A stretch of DNA of 64,000 nt from Demequina sediminicola (GTDB lineage Bacteria > Actinomycetota > Actinomycetes > Actinomycetales > Demequinaceae), in contig NZ_BBRB01000003.1 in assembly GCF_000975055.1 (NCBI RefSeq), forward strand, positions 186,001-250,000, in the 5' to 3' direction. The translations under genes were made by a program, and so were the position numbers. Positions 40,416 through 49,350 of this stretch are shown here, piece by piece. How positions within the stretch are numbered: the stretch's first letter is position 1; each line of letters starts with the position of its first letter. The notes below the pieces were generated by a model that was given only the letters and a program-made list of their open reading frames with translations, ran no database searches and was not told the DNA's origin.

Positions 40416-41360
40416 TCACGGGTTCTCGGGTACGCCAGGGAGTTCCTCGACAGTCTCGATGGACGCTTCTTCCGTGGCCGGAACAGCTTTGCGACCGGCC
40501 GATGCCACGGCTCCCACTCCGGCGACTGTCACCAAAGCGATGCCTGCCGAGACGGCCCACGTCAGTTGCTGGTCAAGCAGGATGAGGCCCGCGAGCGCGG
40601 CGATGGCGGGCGCGAGGGCCAGCAAGATGGCGAACGTCTCTGCCTTCATACGGCGTAGGGCGGTGAGCTCGATGCCGTAGGGAATTGCGGAAGACAGCAC
40701 CGCGACAGCGAAGCCAAGCGCGAGCACCTCAGGTTCTATCAGTGCGGCACCTGCGAGCACTCCGGCAACCGGCAGTGTCACCACGGAGCCGACGACCATC
40801 GCGAGCGCCAGCCCCACCACGCCCGGCATTGCAGCACCGGCGGCGCGGGCGGTGAGGATGTAGGCCACCCACATCACTGCCGCTCCGAGCGCGTAGAGCA
40901 TGCCCAAGGGGTCCAAGCTCATGTCGGATCCTGGCAGCAGCCCCGATCCACCCAGCAATGCCACACCGGTGGCCGCCATGAGGGCCCACATCAAGCCGCG
41001 CCAACTGCGGCTCGCGACAACACTGAGCACGAGCGGCCCCATGACTTCAATGGTCACGGCAGGGCCTAGCGGGATGCGTTCGAGTGCCAGGTAGAAGAAC
41101 ACGTTCATCGCGGCCAGCGAGAGTCCAAACAGGATGGCGTGCTTCCACGAGATCGTTGCACCGCGCCGGATCGACACCAAGGCCAGCGGTAGCAACACCA
41201 CGGCGGAGAACACCAGTCGCATCGCGACCACGCCCCACGGACCCACCGTGGGAATGAGGTTGACGGCGACGGCCGCCCCGACCTCCTGGCACACCAAACC
41301 GATGATCACCAGTAGCGGCATCACCACAGCACTCGACGATGCCGTGCGGGCGGTGCTCAT
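40416..41360 (-). CDS. EamA family transporter (RhtA-like exporter)
   Basis: 314 residues, ten predicted membrane segments made of two EamA repeats: ICQEVGAA-type first helix, GPWGVVAMRLVFSAVVLLPLAL, RIPLGPAVTIEVMGPLVLSVV and, in the second half, GIELTALRRMKAETFAILLALAPAIAALAGLILLDQ, which closely resembles E. coli RhtA/YdcZ-type threonine and homoserine exporters. Substrate unproven. It overlaps the upstream YigZ gene by 4 bases. Confidence 0.87.
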   Translation of the reverse strand: MSTARTASSSAVVMPLLVIIGLVCQEVGAAVAVNLIPTVGPWGVVAMRLVFSAVVLLPLALVSIRRGATISWKHAILFGLSLAAMNVFFYLALERIPLGPAVTIEVMGPLVLSVVASRSWRGLMWALMAATGVALLGGSGLLPGSDMSLDPLGMLYALGAAVMWVAYILTARAAGAAMPGVVGLALAMVVGSVVTLPVAGVLAGAALIEPEVLALGFAVAVLSSAIPYGIELTALRRMKAETFAILLALAPAIAALAGLILLDQQLTWAVSAGIALVTVAGVGAVASAGRKAVPATEEASIETVEELPGVPENP

Positions 41361-42010
41361 GCGCGCTTCCGGTCCACGATTCGAGTCTCCCCCACGACGG
41401 CGTCAATGGCACCGGCAGTGATGGACGCAACCTCCGCCCCAACCGCTTCCACCCCGTCAGGAGCCACCCAGACGCCCAGTCGAGCTCGCGCCCCATAGAC
41501 CGGCTCGTCCACCACTGCGCCGTGGGAGTCCGCCCATGTGTGCAGTGACGCGAGCACTCTGCCCGCATCCGAGTGCGGCACGTCGAGTGTCACGGAGGTC
41601 AGGGGCACTCGATCCAGCCAGGTGGCGTCATCAAGCGCACCTGAGACCGCCGCCCCGTAGGCACGCACCAGACCTCCCGCGCCCAGTTTCACTCCGCCAA
41701 ACCATCGGCTCACCACGGCCACCACATCGGTGACATTGCGGTGCCGGAGCACCTCAAGCATCGGCACGCCAGCCGTTCCCGAGGGCTCGCCGTCGTCGCT
41801 TGAACGCTGCCGGTCGGCGTCGGTTCCCACGACCATTGCGGTGCAATGGTGACGCGCGTCCCAGTCACGTTTGCGGATTGCGGCCACCACGGCATCGGCC
41901 TGTTCTACGGAGTCAACGGGCGTGATCCGTGTCAGAAAAACGGACTTCTTGATGACCAGCCGATGCTCGATGGGCGCCGCGATGGTTGCCGGGAGCGTGG
42001 AGGTGGTCAC
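41357..42010 (-). CDS. YigZ/IMPACT family protein
   Basis: 217 residues. N-terminal UPF0029 domain: KKSVFLTRITPVDSVEQADAVVAAIRKRDWDARHHCTAMVVG, then SSDDGEPSGTAGVPMLEVLRHRNVTDVVAVVSRWFGGVKLGAGGLVRAY, the family signature; a C-terminal ferredoxin-like domain follows. In E. coli YigZ is linked to stress and translation (GCN2-IMPACT analogy), but bacterial function is unclear. It starts 9 bases before the rnhA stop region and is coupled to the EamA gene. Confidence 0.9.
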   Translation of the reverse strand: MTTSTLPATIAAPIEHRLVIKKSVFLTRITPVDSVEQADAVVAAIRKRDWDARHHCTAMVVGTDADRQRSSDDGEPSGTAGVPMLEVLRHRNVTDVVAVVSRWFGGVKLGAGGLVRAYGAAVSGALDDATWLDRVPLTSVTLDVPHSDAGRVLASLHTWADSHGAVVDEPVYGARARLGVWVAPDGVEAVGAEVASITAGAIDAVVGETRIVDRKRA

Positions 42011-42019
42011 GGGGCCAGA

Positions 42020-42475
42020 TTAACCGCGCCGGACTTGGTCAACACCTTTATTGGCGAGCGCATCTGCGGCCTCATTACCGGGATCGCCCGCGTGACCCTT
42101 CACCCACACCCACTCGATCTGGTGGCGTGCCACCTGCTCGTCGAGCGCCATCCATAGGTCCTTGTTCTTGACGGGCTTCTTGTCGCCGGTCTTCCAACCG
42201 TTGCGCTTCCAGCCCTTGATCCACTTGGTCACGCCGTTCATGACGTACTGCGAGTCCACGTGCAAGGTGATGTCGCATTCACGTTTCAGTGCGGTGAGCC
42301 CCTCGATCACGGCCTGCAGTTCCATGCGGTTGTTGGTGGTGTCTTTCTCTCCGCCAAAGAGTTCCTTCTCACGTCCCTCGGAACGCATGAGGGTCCCCCA
42401 GCCACCCACGCCAGGGTTGCCTTTGCAGGCGCCGTCGGTCCACATGTCTACGTGCGTCAAGTCTTCGGAGGTCAC
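42020..42475 (-). CDS. rnhA: ribonuclease HI
   Basis: RNase HI degrades RNA in RNA-DNA hybrids. About 151 residues with all four catalytic acids: Asp in [17 protein letters not shown], Glu in NNRMELQAV, Asp in [19 protein letters not shown], Asp in GNEAADALA, and the flexible-loop His region [11 protein letters not shown]. The GTG at 42475 is chosen as start; the frame continues upstream across the divergent ybaK promoter and start, without homology. Confidence 0.93.
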   Translation of the reverse strand: MTSEDLTHVDMWTDGACKGNPGVGGWGTLMRSEGREKELFGGEKDTTNNRMELQAVIEGLTALKRECDITLHVDSQYVMNGVTKWIKGWKRNGWKTGDKKPVKNKDLWMALDEQVARHQIEWVWVKGHAGDPGNEAADALANKGVDQVRRG

Positions 42476-42502
42476 GCGGCCACGATAGGGCACACTGGGG
42501 CT

Positions 42503-43006
42503 ATGTCCCGTAAGCCTGGCTCGGCGACCTCTGGCACGCCGGCGATTCAGATCCTTGAACGCGAGGGTGTGCCGCACGGTGTTCACCCGTATGAGCATGA
42601 TCCCGCCACCACCAAGTCCTTTGGACAAGAGGCTGCCGACGCCTTGGGCGTGGAGCCCGAAGAGGTGTTCAAAACCTTGTGCGTCGAGGCGGACGGCGTT
42701 CTGACTTTAGCCATTGTGCCGGTCAACGGATCGCTGGACCTCAAGGGGTTGGCTCGGGCAGTGCGCGCCAAAAAGGCACACATGGCCACACCGGCCGATG
42801 CTGAACGTGCCACGGGCTACGTCGTGGGCGGCATTTCACCACTGGGTGGGCGCCGACACATGCCGGCCGTGATTGACTCGTCCCTGTTTGACCACGATCT
42901 GATTTATGTTTCCGGTGGCCGCCGGGGACTCGATGTTTCTGTTTCACCGGCTGACTTAGTGCGCCTCACAGGTGCAAAGACAGCCCCGATTGCGAAGGTG
43001 TCATGA
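42503..43006 (+). CDS. ybaK: Cys-tRNA(Pro)/Cys-tRNA(Cys) deacylase YbaK/EbsC
   Basis: Removes mischarged Cys from tRNA-Pro. 167 residues: [47 protein letters not shown] with the catalytic lysine in the KTL element, [45 protein letters not shown]. Start ATG 42503; open frame upstream is opposite rnhA and rejected. The stop overlaps yggS by 4 bases. Confidence 0.92.
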   Translation: MSRKPGSATSGTPAIQILEREGVPHGVHPYEHDPATTKSFGQEAADALGVEPEEVFKTLCVEADGVLTLAIVPVNGSLDLKGLARAVRAKKAHMATPADAERATGYVVGGISPLGGRRHMPAVIDSSLFDHDLIYVSGGRRGLDVSVSPADLVRLTGAKTAPIAKVS

Positions 43007-43731
43007 CCCTCCACCACACTCCCGACAACCACGACTATGCCGCCGAGTTGGCTGATGTGAAGGCTCGTGTCCACGTTGCAGAAGCATCCTGTGGTCGCGC
43101 TGGCGCTGGCGTCCAGATTCTGGTGGCCACCAAGGCGTGGACGGCCGATGCCGCGGTCAGTTCTGTGCGGGCTGGCGCCCGGCTCGTGGGCGAGTCGCGC
43201 ATGCAGGAGCTCGCGGAGAAGGGCGAGGCACTACGTGACGCCGGTGCCGTGATTCATGTGATCGGCCAGTTGCAACGCAACAAGGCCGCCATCGCTGTTG
43301 AGTATGCGGCGTGTGTGCAGACTGTTGACACACTTAAACTCGCGGAGCGCCTGTCACGGCTGTGCGTGGAGGCCCAGCGCGATCTGCAAGTGATGATTCA
43401 GGTCAATGTCTCTGGCGAGGAATCCAAGGCCGGTTGCGCTCCTGATGAGGCGCTGGTATTTGCCGCTGCCGTCCAGGCTCTCCCCGCACTCGAGGTCGTG
43501 GGGTTCATGACGATTGGACTCAACTCGCCTGAGGAAGCTGACGTGCGTGCCGGCTATGCGCGCCTGCGAGCCATCCGCGATGAGGCACTCATCTCATCGG
43601 AGCGCGGCAGCATTGACCTCTCGAGCGCGTGGCACCTGTCCATGGGCATGTCGAACGACCTTGAATGGGCCATCGCCGAAGGGGCCACGATGGTCCGCGT
43701 CGGTACCGCCGTGATGGGGATGCGCGACTAA
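43003..43731 (+). CDS. YggS/PROSC family PLP-binding protein
   Basis: 242 residues, fold-type III PLP protein involved in PLP homeostasis. Lysine-bearing LVATKAWTADAAV, GESRMQELAEKGEAL, HVIGQLQRNKAAIAVEYAACVQTVDTLKLAERL, LQVMIQVNVSGEESKAG, GFMTIGLNSPEE and LSMGMSNDLEWAIAEGATMVRVGTAVMG are all family motifs. Overlaps ybaK as ATGA. In many bacteria it lies near division genes; here it is in a tRNA-quality gene pair instead. Confidence 0.92.
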   Translation: MTLHHTPDNHDYAAELADVKARVHVAEASCGRAGAGVQILVATKAWTADAAVSSVRAGARLVGESRMQELAEKGEALRDAGAVIHVIGQLQRNKAAIAVEYAACVQTVDTLKLAERLSRLCVEAQRDLQVMIQVNVSGEESKAGCAPDEALVFAAAVQALPALEVVGFMTIGLNSPEEADVRAGYARLRAIRDEALISSERGSIDLSSAWHLSMGMSNDLEWAIAEGATMVRVGTAVMGMRD

Positions 43732-43865
43732 CTCCCACCCAGCGTCTGCAGAACTGGACCCAAGCATCGGCTTGAGGCAGCAGCGGCAGGTTCGACGGCA
43801 TCGTCCTGTCTCACTGCGCGGGCCAGTTGAACTCAGCGGGCGCCACGCACGGCAGAATGGCAGTG

Positions 43866-46595
43866 ATGACTGACGCCGAGCTCTCCCTCCTGGACCGACT
43901 TCCCGCCACCGAGACGGGCGTTGCACCCGACCCCGATACGCTCTACGAAGCGTTCGCGGGGTGGGCGGATGATCAGCACTTGCCGCTGTATCCGCACCAA
44001 GACGAGGCCCTCATCGAGATTGTCTCGGGCTCCCACGTGATCCTGGCGACACCCACAGGCTCAGGAAAGTCCCTGGTAGCTGCGGGTGCACACTTCGCGG
44101 CGCTGGCAGCCAAGCGTGCCGGCACCGGGGGTCGCACGTTTTACACGGCACCGCTCAAAGCGCTGGTGAGCGAGAAGTTCTTTGACCTCATCGCCCTGTT
44201 TGGCACGGAGAACGTGGGGCTGATGACGGGAGATTCAGCAGTTAATCCTGATGCCCCCATCATGTGCTGCACCGCGGAAATCCTCGCCAACATTGCCTTG
44301 CGCGACGGCTCGCGCACCGATGCGTCGCTCGTGGTCATGGACGAGTTCCACTTCTATGCGGACCCACAACGCGGCTGGGCATGGCAGGTGCCGCTCCTTG
44401 AATTGCCCGACACGCAGTTTGTCCTCATGAGTGCGACTCTGGGTGACACCGACTGGCTGGTGGAGGACCTGGAGCGCCGCACCGGCAAGGCCGTGGCCGA
44501 AGTCACCACTGCCGAGCGTCCCGTGCCGCTGAGCTTTGACTACTGCGTTGAGCCGCTACCTGAGGTGGTGGAGCGCCTGATGCAGACGGGGCATGCGCCG
44601 GTGTACATCGTGCACTTCACACAGAAGGACGCTGTCGCGCGCGCCCAAGCTCTGCTGAGTATGAAGGTAGCAAGCAAAGAGGAACGCGCCACCATCGCCG
44701 ATGCCCTCTCCGGCGTAAGGTTCGGCACCGGGTTTGGCAAGACACTCAGCAAGTTCCTCCGCGCAGGAATCGGTGTCCACCATGCCGGAATGCTGCCCAA
44801 GTATCGGCGCGTCGTGGAGCGGCTGACTCAGAAGGGACTCCTCAAGGTTGTGTGCGGCACCGACACTTTGGGTGTGGGTATCAACGTCCCGATCCGCACC
44901 GTGCTGTTCACGTCACTGGTGAAGTACGACGGCGAGCGCATGCGGCACCTCTCCGCGCGCGAGTTCCATCAGATCGCAGGGCGCGCCGGACGGGCCGGAT
45001 TCGACACCGAGGGCGACGTCCTGGTGATGGCTCCCGAACACGTCATCGAGAACCGCAAGGCCCTCGCCAAGGCTGGCGACGACCCCAAGAAGCGCAAAAA
45101 GTTGGTGCGCAAGAGCGCTCCTGCAGGCTCGGTGAACTGGACCGATGCCACCTTCGAGCGCCTCCGCGACGCAGACCCTGAGCCGCTCACCAGCCGCTTC
45201 TCCGTCAACCATGCGATGGTGCTCAACGTGCTTGCGCGCGCCACCGAAACCGACGCAGAGACGGCGAACGACCGTGACCGCGACCCCGTGCTCGCGATGA
45301 AGTCGCTCCTGGAATCAGTGCATGAGACGGACGCACAAAAATCTGCGCACATGCGCCAGGCGCTGCGCATCTATCGGTCGCTACGTGTTGCGGGCGTGGT
45401 CGAACGCATTCGGGTGCCCGACGACACGCACCCGCGCGGCGAGCGACCATCGGTGCGGCTCACCGTCGACGTGCCGCGCAACTTCGCACTCAACCAGCCG
45501 CTCTCGCCCTTTGCGCTCGCAGCGATGGACCTGGTCAACGTGGAATCCCCCAACCACGCGGTTGACGTCGTGTCCGTCATCGAGTCAACGCTCTCAGACC
45601 CTCGCCAGATCCTCATCGCGCAGCAGCATGCCGCCCGCGGCGAGGCTGTCGCGGCCATGAAAGCCGACGGCATCGAATACGACGAGCGCATGGAGCTGCT
45701 CGAAGAAATCACGTGGCCCAAGCCGCTCGCAGACCTCCTCGAGCCCGCCTTCATCGCCTACCGGGGCACCAATCCCTGGATCCTTGATGCCGAACTGTCC
45801 CCCAAATCCGTGGTGCGCGACATGCTGGAAAAGGCGATGTCCTTTGGCGATCTCATCTCCGTGTACGGATTGGAGCGCACCGAAGGCGTCGTGCTGCGCT
45901 ACCTTGCCGAGGCCTACCGTGCGATGCGTCAGACCGTGCCCGACGAGCATCGGACCGATGACGTCGTTGCCATCACCGAATGGCTCGGAGAACTCGTGCG
46001 GTCCACCGACTCGTCACTGTTGGACGAGTGGGAGCACTTGAGCAATCCCGATGCCCTCGTGGGCGACGACGCGGCCCTCGGCCACGGCGGCGGCGCGTTG
46101 GACGAAGACCCGCTCGCACCTCCAGCGGTGGGCCCCTCACGACCGATGACGGGCAACCCTCGCATGTTCCGTCGCTTGGTGCGCAACGCCATGTTCCGCC
46201 GGGTGGAGCTCGCGGCGCGCGAGGACTACGCGGCGTTGGGCACCCTGGATGGGGCATCGGGGTGGACAGCGGATGCTTGGCGCGATGCGCTGGATCCGCT
46301 CTTCGAGGCACAGGGCGATGACGCGATTCAGATTGGGGCCGATGCTCGCTCGGCAGGGTTGCTGACTTTCGTTGAAGGCGACGGGGACTCGGGAGATGGC
46401 GCCGATGCGGGGGCGCAGGCCGCCTTGGCCGCGACGGCCGACGCTTCGGTGCCCGAGGGTGCTTGGCTGGTGCGCCAGGTGATCGACGACCTGGACCGCG
46501 ACCATGACTGGGCGATCGTTGCGGCTGTGGACCTGGAGGCCTCGGACGAGGCTGGCTCCCCCGTGGTGACGGTGCTCGCTGTGGGGCCGCAGTAG
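43866..46595 (+). CDS. DEAD/DEAH-box helicase with DUF3516 C-terminus
   Basis: About 909 residues, an actinobacterial Ski2-like RNA/DNA helicase. Motifs: LYPHQDEALIEIVSG (Q-like), ATPTGSGKSLVA (I), TAPLKALVSEKF (Ia), VMDEFHFYAD (II, DEFH), LMSATLGDT (III), YIVHFTQKDAVARAQ, GVHHAGMLPKYRRVVERLTQKGLL, VVCGTDTLGVGINVPIRTVLF (V), HQIAGRAGRAGFDTEGDV (VI). The C-terminal half (about 420-909) is the DUF3516 region. Target nucleic acid unknown. Start ATG 43866; ATG 43857 is an alternative. Confidence 0.88.
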   Translation: MTDAELSLLDRLPATETGVAPDPDTLYEAFAGWADDQHLPLYPHQDEALIEIVSGSHVILATPTGSGKSLVAAGAHFAALAAKRAGTGGRTFYTAPLKALVSEKFFDLIALFGTENVGLMTGDSAVNPDAPIMCCTAEILANIALRDGSRTDASLVVMDEFHFYADPQRGWAWQVPLLELPDTQFVLMSATLGDTDWLVEDLERRTGKAVAEVTTAERPVPLSFDYCVEPLPEVVERLMQTGHAPVYIVHFTQKDAVARAQALLSMKVASKEERATIADALSGVRFGTGFGKTLSKFLRAGIGVHHAGMLPKYRRVVERLTQKGLLKVVCGTDTLGVGINVPIRTVLFTSLVKYDGERMRHLSAREFHQIAGRAGRAGFDTEGDVLVMAPEHVIENRKALAKAGDDPKKRKKLVRKSAPAGSVNWTDATFERLRDADPEPLTSRFSVNHAMVLNVLARATETDAETANDRDRDPVLAMKSLLESVHETDAQKSAHMRQALRIYRSLRVAGVVERIRVPDDTHPRGERPSVRLTVDVPRNFALNQPLSPFALAAMDLVNVESPNHAVDVVSVIESTLSDPRQILIAQQHAARGEAVAAMKADGIEYDERMELLEEITWPKPLADLLEPAFIAYRGTNPWILDAELSPKSVVRDMLEKAMSFGDLISVYGLERTEGVVLRYLAEAYRAMRQTVPDEHRTDDVVAITEWLGELVRSTDSSLLDEWEHLSNPDALVGDDAALGHGGGALDEDPLAPPAVGPSRPMTGNPRMFRRLVRNAMFRRVELAAREDYAALGTLDGASGWTADAWRDALDPLFEAQGDDAIQIGADARSAGLLTFVEGDGDSGDGADAGAQAALAATADASVPEGAWLVRQVIDDLDRDHDWAIVAAVDLEASDEAGSPVVTVLAVGPQ

Positions 46596-46680
46596 GTTCC
46601 CGCGGGGCGTAGTCAGACTGCACCATTTCGCTGCACCGAAACTTCACTTTCGGCCCGACTACCAGGCATTTCGGGTGCGC

Positions 46681-46699
46681 TTAAGAGAGGCTTACCTTC
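46681..46699. promoter_or_regulatory. IdeR/DtxR-like iron box upstream of the VIT1-type gene
   Basis: The 19-mer TTAAGAGAGGCTTACCTTC matches the iron-box consensus TTAGGTTAGGCTAACCTAA at 13 of 19 positions, including the AGGCT core and ACCT. A TAATCT -10-like box at 46724-46729 lies eight bases before the ATG at 46737, suggesting a leaderless transcript. Confidence 0.6.
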
Positions 46700-46736
46700 C
46701 TAGCGCGCGAGCCAGCAGCGGCGTAATCTGCGCATT

Positions 46737-47447
46737 ATGACCTCGATTGATCCGCACCACATTGATGAAGAATCCGTCTCTCGGCGCCTCAACGCGCTCC
46801 GCGCCGGCGTGCTGGGAGCCAACGACGGCATCGTCTCTGTGGCAGGTCTGGTGATCGGTGTCGCTGCAGCGACGCCCGAAAATCACGGCGCCATTCTGAC
46901 CGCTGGAGTCGCGGGGCTTGTCGCAGGCGCGCTCTCCATGGGCGTGGGTGAATATGTGTCGGTGTCGTCCCAGTCGGATGCCGAGAAGTCGCAGCTCCGT
47001 CGCGAACGCCGGTGGCACCAGGTGCGCCCGGACTATGAACTCGAGCAACTCGTGGAACTCAACATGGAGACCGGAATGAGCGAGGCGACCGCGCGGGTCG
47101 CTGCCGAGGAACAAACCAACCACGATCCGGTCGCAATTCACGCCCGCATGCACCTCGGGATCGACCCGGATGAGGTCGTCAGCCCGTGGCATGCGGCATA
47201 CGCGTCGCTCGGGGCCTTCACGCTGGGCGGGCTGCTGCCGTTGCTCACCATCCTGCTGGTGCCAGCCAGCGCTCAGGTGCCAGCAACCTACTCGGCAGTG
47301 ATCATTGCGCTGGCCCTCACCGGCTACGTGTCGGCCAAGTGGGCACACTCACCGCGACGTCGTGCCGTGCTGCGCAATGTGGTCGGTGGCTCGCTGGCGA
47401 TGGCCATCACCTACGCCATCGGCGCGCTGGTAGGAACGGCCCTCTAA
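46737..47447 (+). CDS. VIT1/CCC1 family transporter (probable iron/manganese)
   Basis: 236 residues, five predicted membrane segments. LNALRAGVLGANDGIVSVAGLVIGVAAA is the signature first helix; GLVAGALSMGVGEYVSVSSQSDAEKSQLRRER leads into a cytoplasmic metal-binding hydrophilic region with ELVELNMETGMSEATARVAAEE. CCC1/VIT1 proteins move Fe or Mn out of the cytoplasm. An iron box 38 bases upstream supports iron-dependent expression. No ribosome site is visible. Confidence 0.88.
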   Translation: MTSIDPHHIDEESVSRRLNALRAGVLGANDGIVSVAGLVIGVAAATPENHGAILTAGVAGLVAGALSMGVGEYVSVSSQSDAEKSQLRRERRWHQVRPDYELEQLVELNMETGMSEATARVAAEEQTNHDPVAIHARMHLGIDPDEVVSPWHAAYASLGAFTLGGLLPLLTILLVPASAQVPATYSAVIIALALTGYVSAKWAHSPRRRAVLRNVVGGSLAMAITYAIGALVGTAL

Positions 47448-47493
47448 CCCCGCTCCTCTCCTCCCCACTCCCCTCCTCGCCACTCCCCTCCCC

Positions 47494-47553
47494 GCCAAAT
47501 GGCTCCATTTCGCTGTTTTGAGCCGCCAAAACAGTCAGAATCAGCCACTTCGC
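47494..47553 (+). repeat. palindromic repeat family 2, left copy
   Basis: Bases 47494-47522 are the exact reverse complement of 49295-49323 (29 bp). The unit is itself an imperfect palindrome with CTGTTTTG (47513-47520) and CAAAACAG (47527-47534) as inner stem. It follows a pyrimidine-rich tract after the VIT1 gene and may terminate it. Confidence 0.75.
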
Positions 47554-47617
47554 ATTTCTCCACAGATGCAGTTGGACCCTCGCGGCGCGAACGCCGGCAA
47601 CGCTATTGTCAACTGTA

Positions 47618-48238
47618 ATGGGGCTAGACAATCTTGCGGGGCGGGCGGCCGCTGTGACCACAGCAATCTTCATTCTCGCGGGGTGCACCGGCGACATCGA
47701 AAACCCGGCCGATGCTTCACCAACGGCTAGCGCGACGACCTCGCCCACCACGGTGGCACCAGGAGACGCGTCACCTTCTCCCAGCGCTACCGCGCTGACC
47801 GCCGACGAGGTAGCTGCGCTGCTTCCTGACAGCACGTCGCCACAAGATTTTCCATCTGCAGACGCATTCGCGTCCTATTTTCTCGACAACTACCAAGCAC
47901 TTGCGCGCGAGCAGCCTGAACTCTTCGCTGCCCTATCCTCGCCAAACTGCAAGTTCTGCGCCTCCGTCATGGCCGGCTACGAACAAGCACGCGCAGATCA
48001 GGTGACGATTGCGGGCGGCGACCTGGTGATCCTGAGCGCGCACGGGTACGGCGGAATCCAAGAGGATGGCACCTTTGGTATCGAGTACGACTTTGAGACG
48101 ACTCCCCTGATCGAGACCGACGCCGATGGAACTGTCACAAGAGAAGTTGCAGAAAGCTCCGGAGTCGCGAGCATCATTGTGCGCTATGAGGATCACTGGG
48201 TGGTCGAAGAGGTTGGTTCGGAACAATCCGGTTCATGA
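47618..48238 (+). CDS. DUF6318-like lipoprotein
   Basis: About 206 residues from ATG 47618 (TTG 47606 possible). Lipobox LAGC at about residues 20-23, then a Thr/Ser/Pro-rich linker, then a domain PDSTSPQDFPSADAFASYFLDNYQALAREQPELFAALSSPNCKFCASVMAGYEQARAD, typical of DUF6318, a family frequent in Micrococcales, function unknown. A conserved CxxC (CKFC) may bind metal or form a disulfide. Stop overlaps the next start (ATGA). Confidence 0.78.
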   Translation: MGLDNLAGRAAAVTTAIFILAGCTGDIENPADASPTASATTSPTTVAPGDASPSPSATALTADEVAALLPDSTSPQDFPSADAFASYFLDNYQALAREQPELFAALSSPNCKFCASVMAGYEQARADQVTIAGGDLVILSAHGYGGIQEDGTFGIEYDFETTPLIETDADGTVTREVAESSGVASIIVRYEDHWVVEEVGSEQSGS

Positions 48239-49254
48239 AGGCAATCCTTGCGGCCCTAGTCCCCACGGCACTCGCAATCTCAGCCGTGCACTCAGGTACT
48301 GGTGAAGCAGGTGACATGGAGTTCATCGGCGCCACATCGGACACCTCCGTTGACGTCCGTGTAGACGAACCCAGCGTTGCGGAACAACTTTCTAGGCAAG
48401 AGTCCGGCAAAGCGGTGGTGAATCCGCCACGTTGGCAGCGCGCCCCCATGTGTACAGGCTGGGGAATGACAGGCGAGGACCCTCACGGCGCGAGCATCGA
48501 GTTCTTTGGCGCGGTGCCAACGTGTAGTGACGCCGGAGCCATCGAACCAGGTGTGGAGTGCGGCGACGGCGAAGCACTTCAAGAGCCGCTGTGGCGCTCT
48601 GACCCTGACGAAAACGGCACCTACGGTTCCTGGATACGCGTCTCCGGGTATACATGTACTGCGGATCCACTGCACGCCGCCGCAATCAACGCGTGGGATG
48701 CCATGGTGATCACGCCAAGTAGCTACCAGCTCCAACCTGACACCGGATGGGCCACCACACAGGACGGCTTCTACGCGGTTCCCGACACCACTCCCCAGGT
48801 ATCGACGGTCAACCTCGCTGGCACCGACGTCACATTGCGCGCCACTCCCGTCACGTGGACGTGGTCCGATAGCGACGGCGATACCCACGTCGAGCACCGA
48901 CCCAACAGGGGCTACGAGTCAGGCGCGGAACCGTTCACCTTCACTGCAGGCGAGCGTCGCCTCCAGTGGAACCTGACCACCACGTGGAGCGGCACCTACA
49001 GTCTCGACGGCGGCGTTACCTGGGTTGACGCTCCGGGTACCGCGACCACCACGAGTGAACCTCGCTCGATCCACCTCTATAGTCCGCGCGCCAGGCTCGT
49101 CGACTGTGACACGTACGGCCGGTGCACGTCAGGAAATGCAGCCCCTCGCGGCCCGGTACCAACTGTGACCGACCCAGACGCCGATGGGATCGATAACTTC
49201 ACAGTCCCCGACGATCAAATCTCCGCATACCTTGCCCGCCACAACGCGGACTGA
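48235..49254 (+). CDS. secreted protein of unknown function, partner of the DUF6318 lipoprotein
   Basis: 339 residues. A short signal peptide (AILAALVPTALAISAVHSG). The middle has cysteine-rich loops (MCTGWGMTGEDPHGASIEFFG, CSDAGAIEPGVECGDGE, SGYTCTADP). The C-terminal half is rich in beta-strand Thr/Trp segments (VTWTWSDSDGDTHVEHRPNRGYESGAEPFTF; LQWNLTTTWSGTYSLDGG), resembling a PKD-like fold. I do not recognise a named family. Coupled to the lipoprotein by a 4-base overlap, so the two probably act together at the cell surface. The pair is bracketed by inverted repeats. Confidence 0.7.
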   Translation: MKAILAALVPTALAISAVHSGTGEAGDMEFIGATSDTSVDVRVDEPSVAEQLSRQESGKAVVNPPRWQRAPMCTGWGMTGEDPHGASIEFFGAVPTCSDAGAIEPGVECGDGEALQEPLWRSDPDENGTYGSWIRVSGYTCTADPLHAAAINAWDAMVITPSSYQLQPDTGWATTQDGFYAVPDTTPQVSTVNLAGTDVTLRATPVTWTWSDSDGDTHVEHRPNRGYESGAEPFTFTAGERRLQWNLTTTWSGTYSLDGGVTWVDAPGTATTTSEPRSIHLYSPRARLVDCDTYGRCTSGNAAPRGPVPTVTDPDADGIDNFTVPDDQISAYLARHNAD

Positions 49255-49266
49255 ATCAGCAACCCC

Positions 49267-49323
49267 AAGTGGCACTTTTTGGCCGTTATGACCCCTCAAA
49301 ACAGCGAAATGGAGCCATTTGGC
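49267..49323 (-). repeat. palindromic repeat family 2, right copy
   Basis: Bases 49295-49323 are the exact reverse complement of 47494-47522; further inward the copies match at 19 of 31 positions, ending in AAGTGGC. It lies between the secreted protein gene and the convergent lplA stop. Confidence 0.75.
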
Positions 49324-49350
49324 GAGGAAGGTGCGTCGGTTGGGGGTGGG

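Noticed and set aside
42260-42628. Upstream extensions of ybaK and rnhA across their divergent gap
   Set aside because: The two frames would overlap each other over more than 200 bases; family alignments begin at 42503 and 42475.
47448-47493. Pyrimidine-rich tract with repeated CCACTCCCCTCC as a functional repeat or CRISPR fragment
   Set aside because: Too short and irregular; reads as low-complexity sequence before a hairpin repeat.
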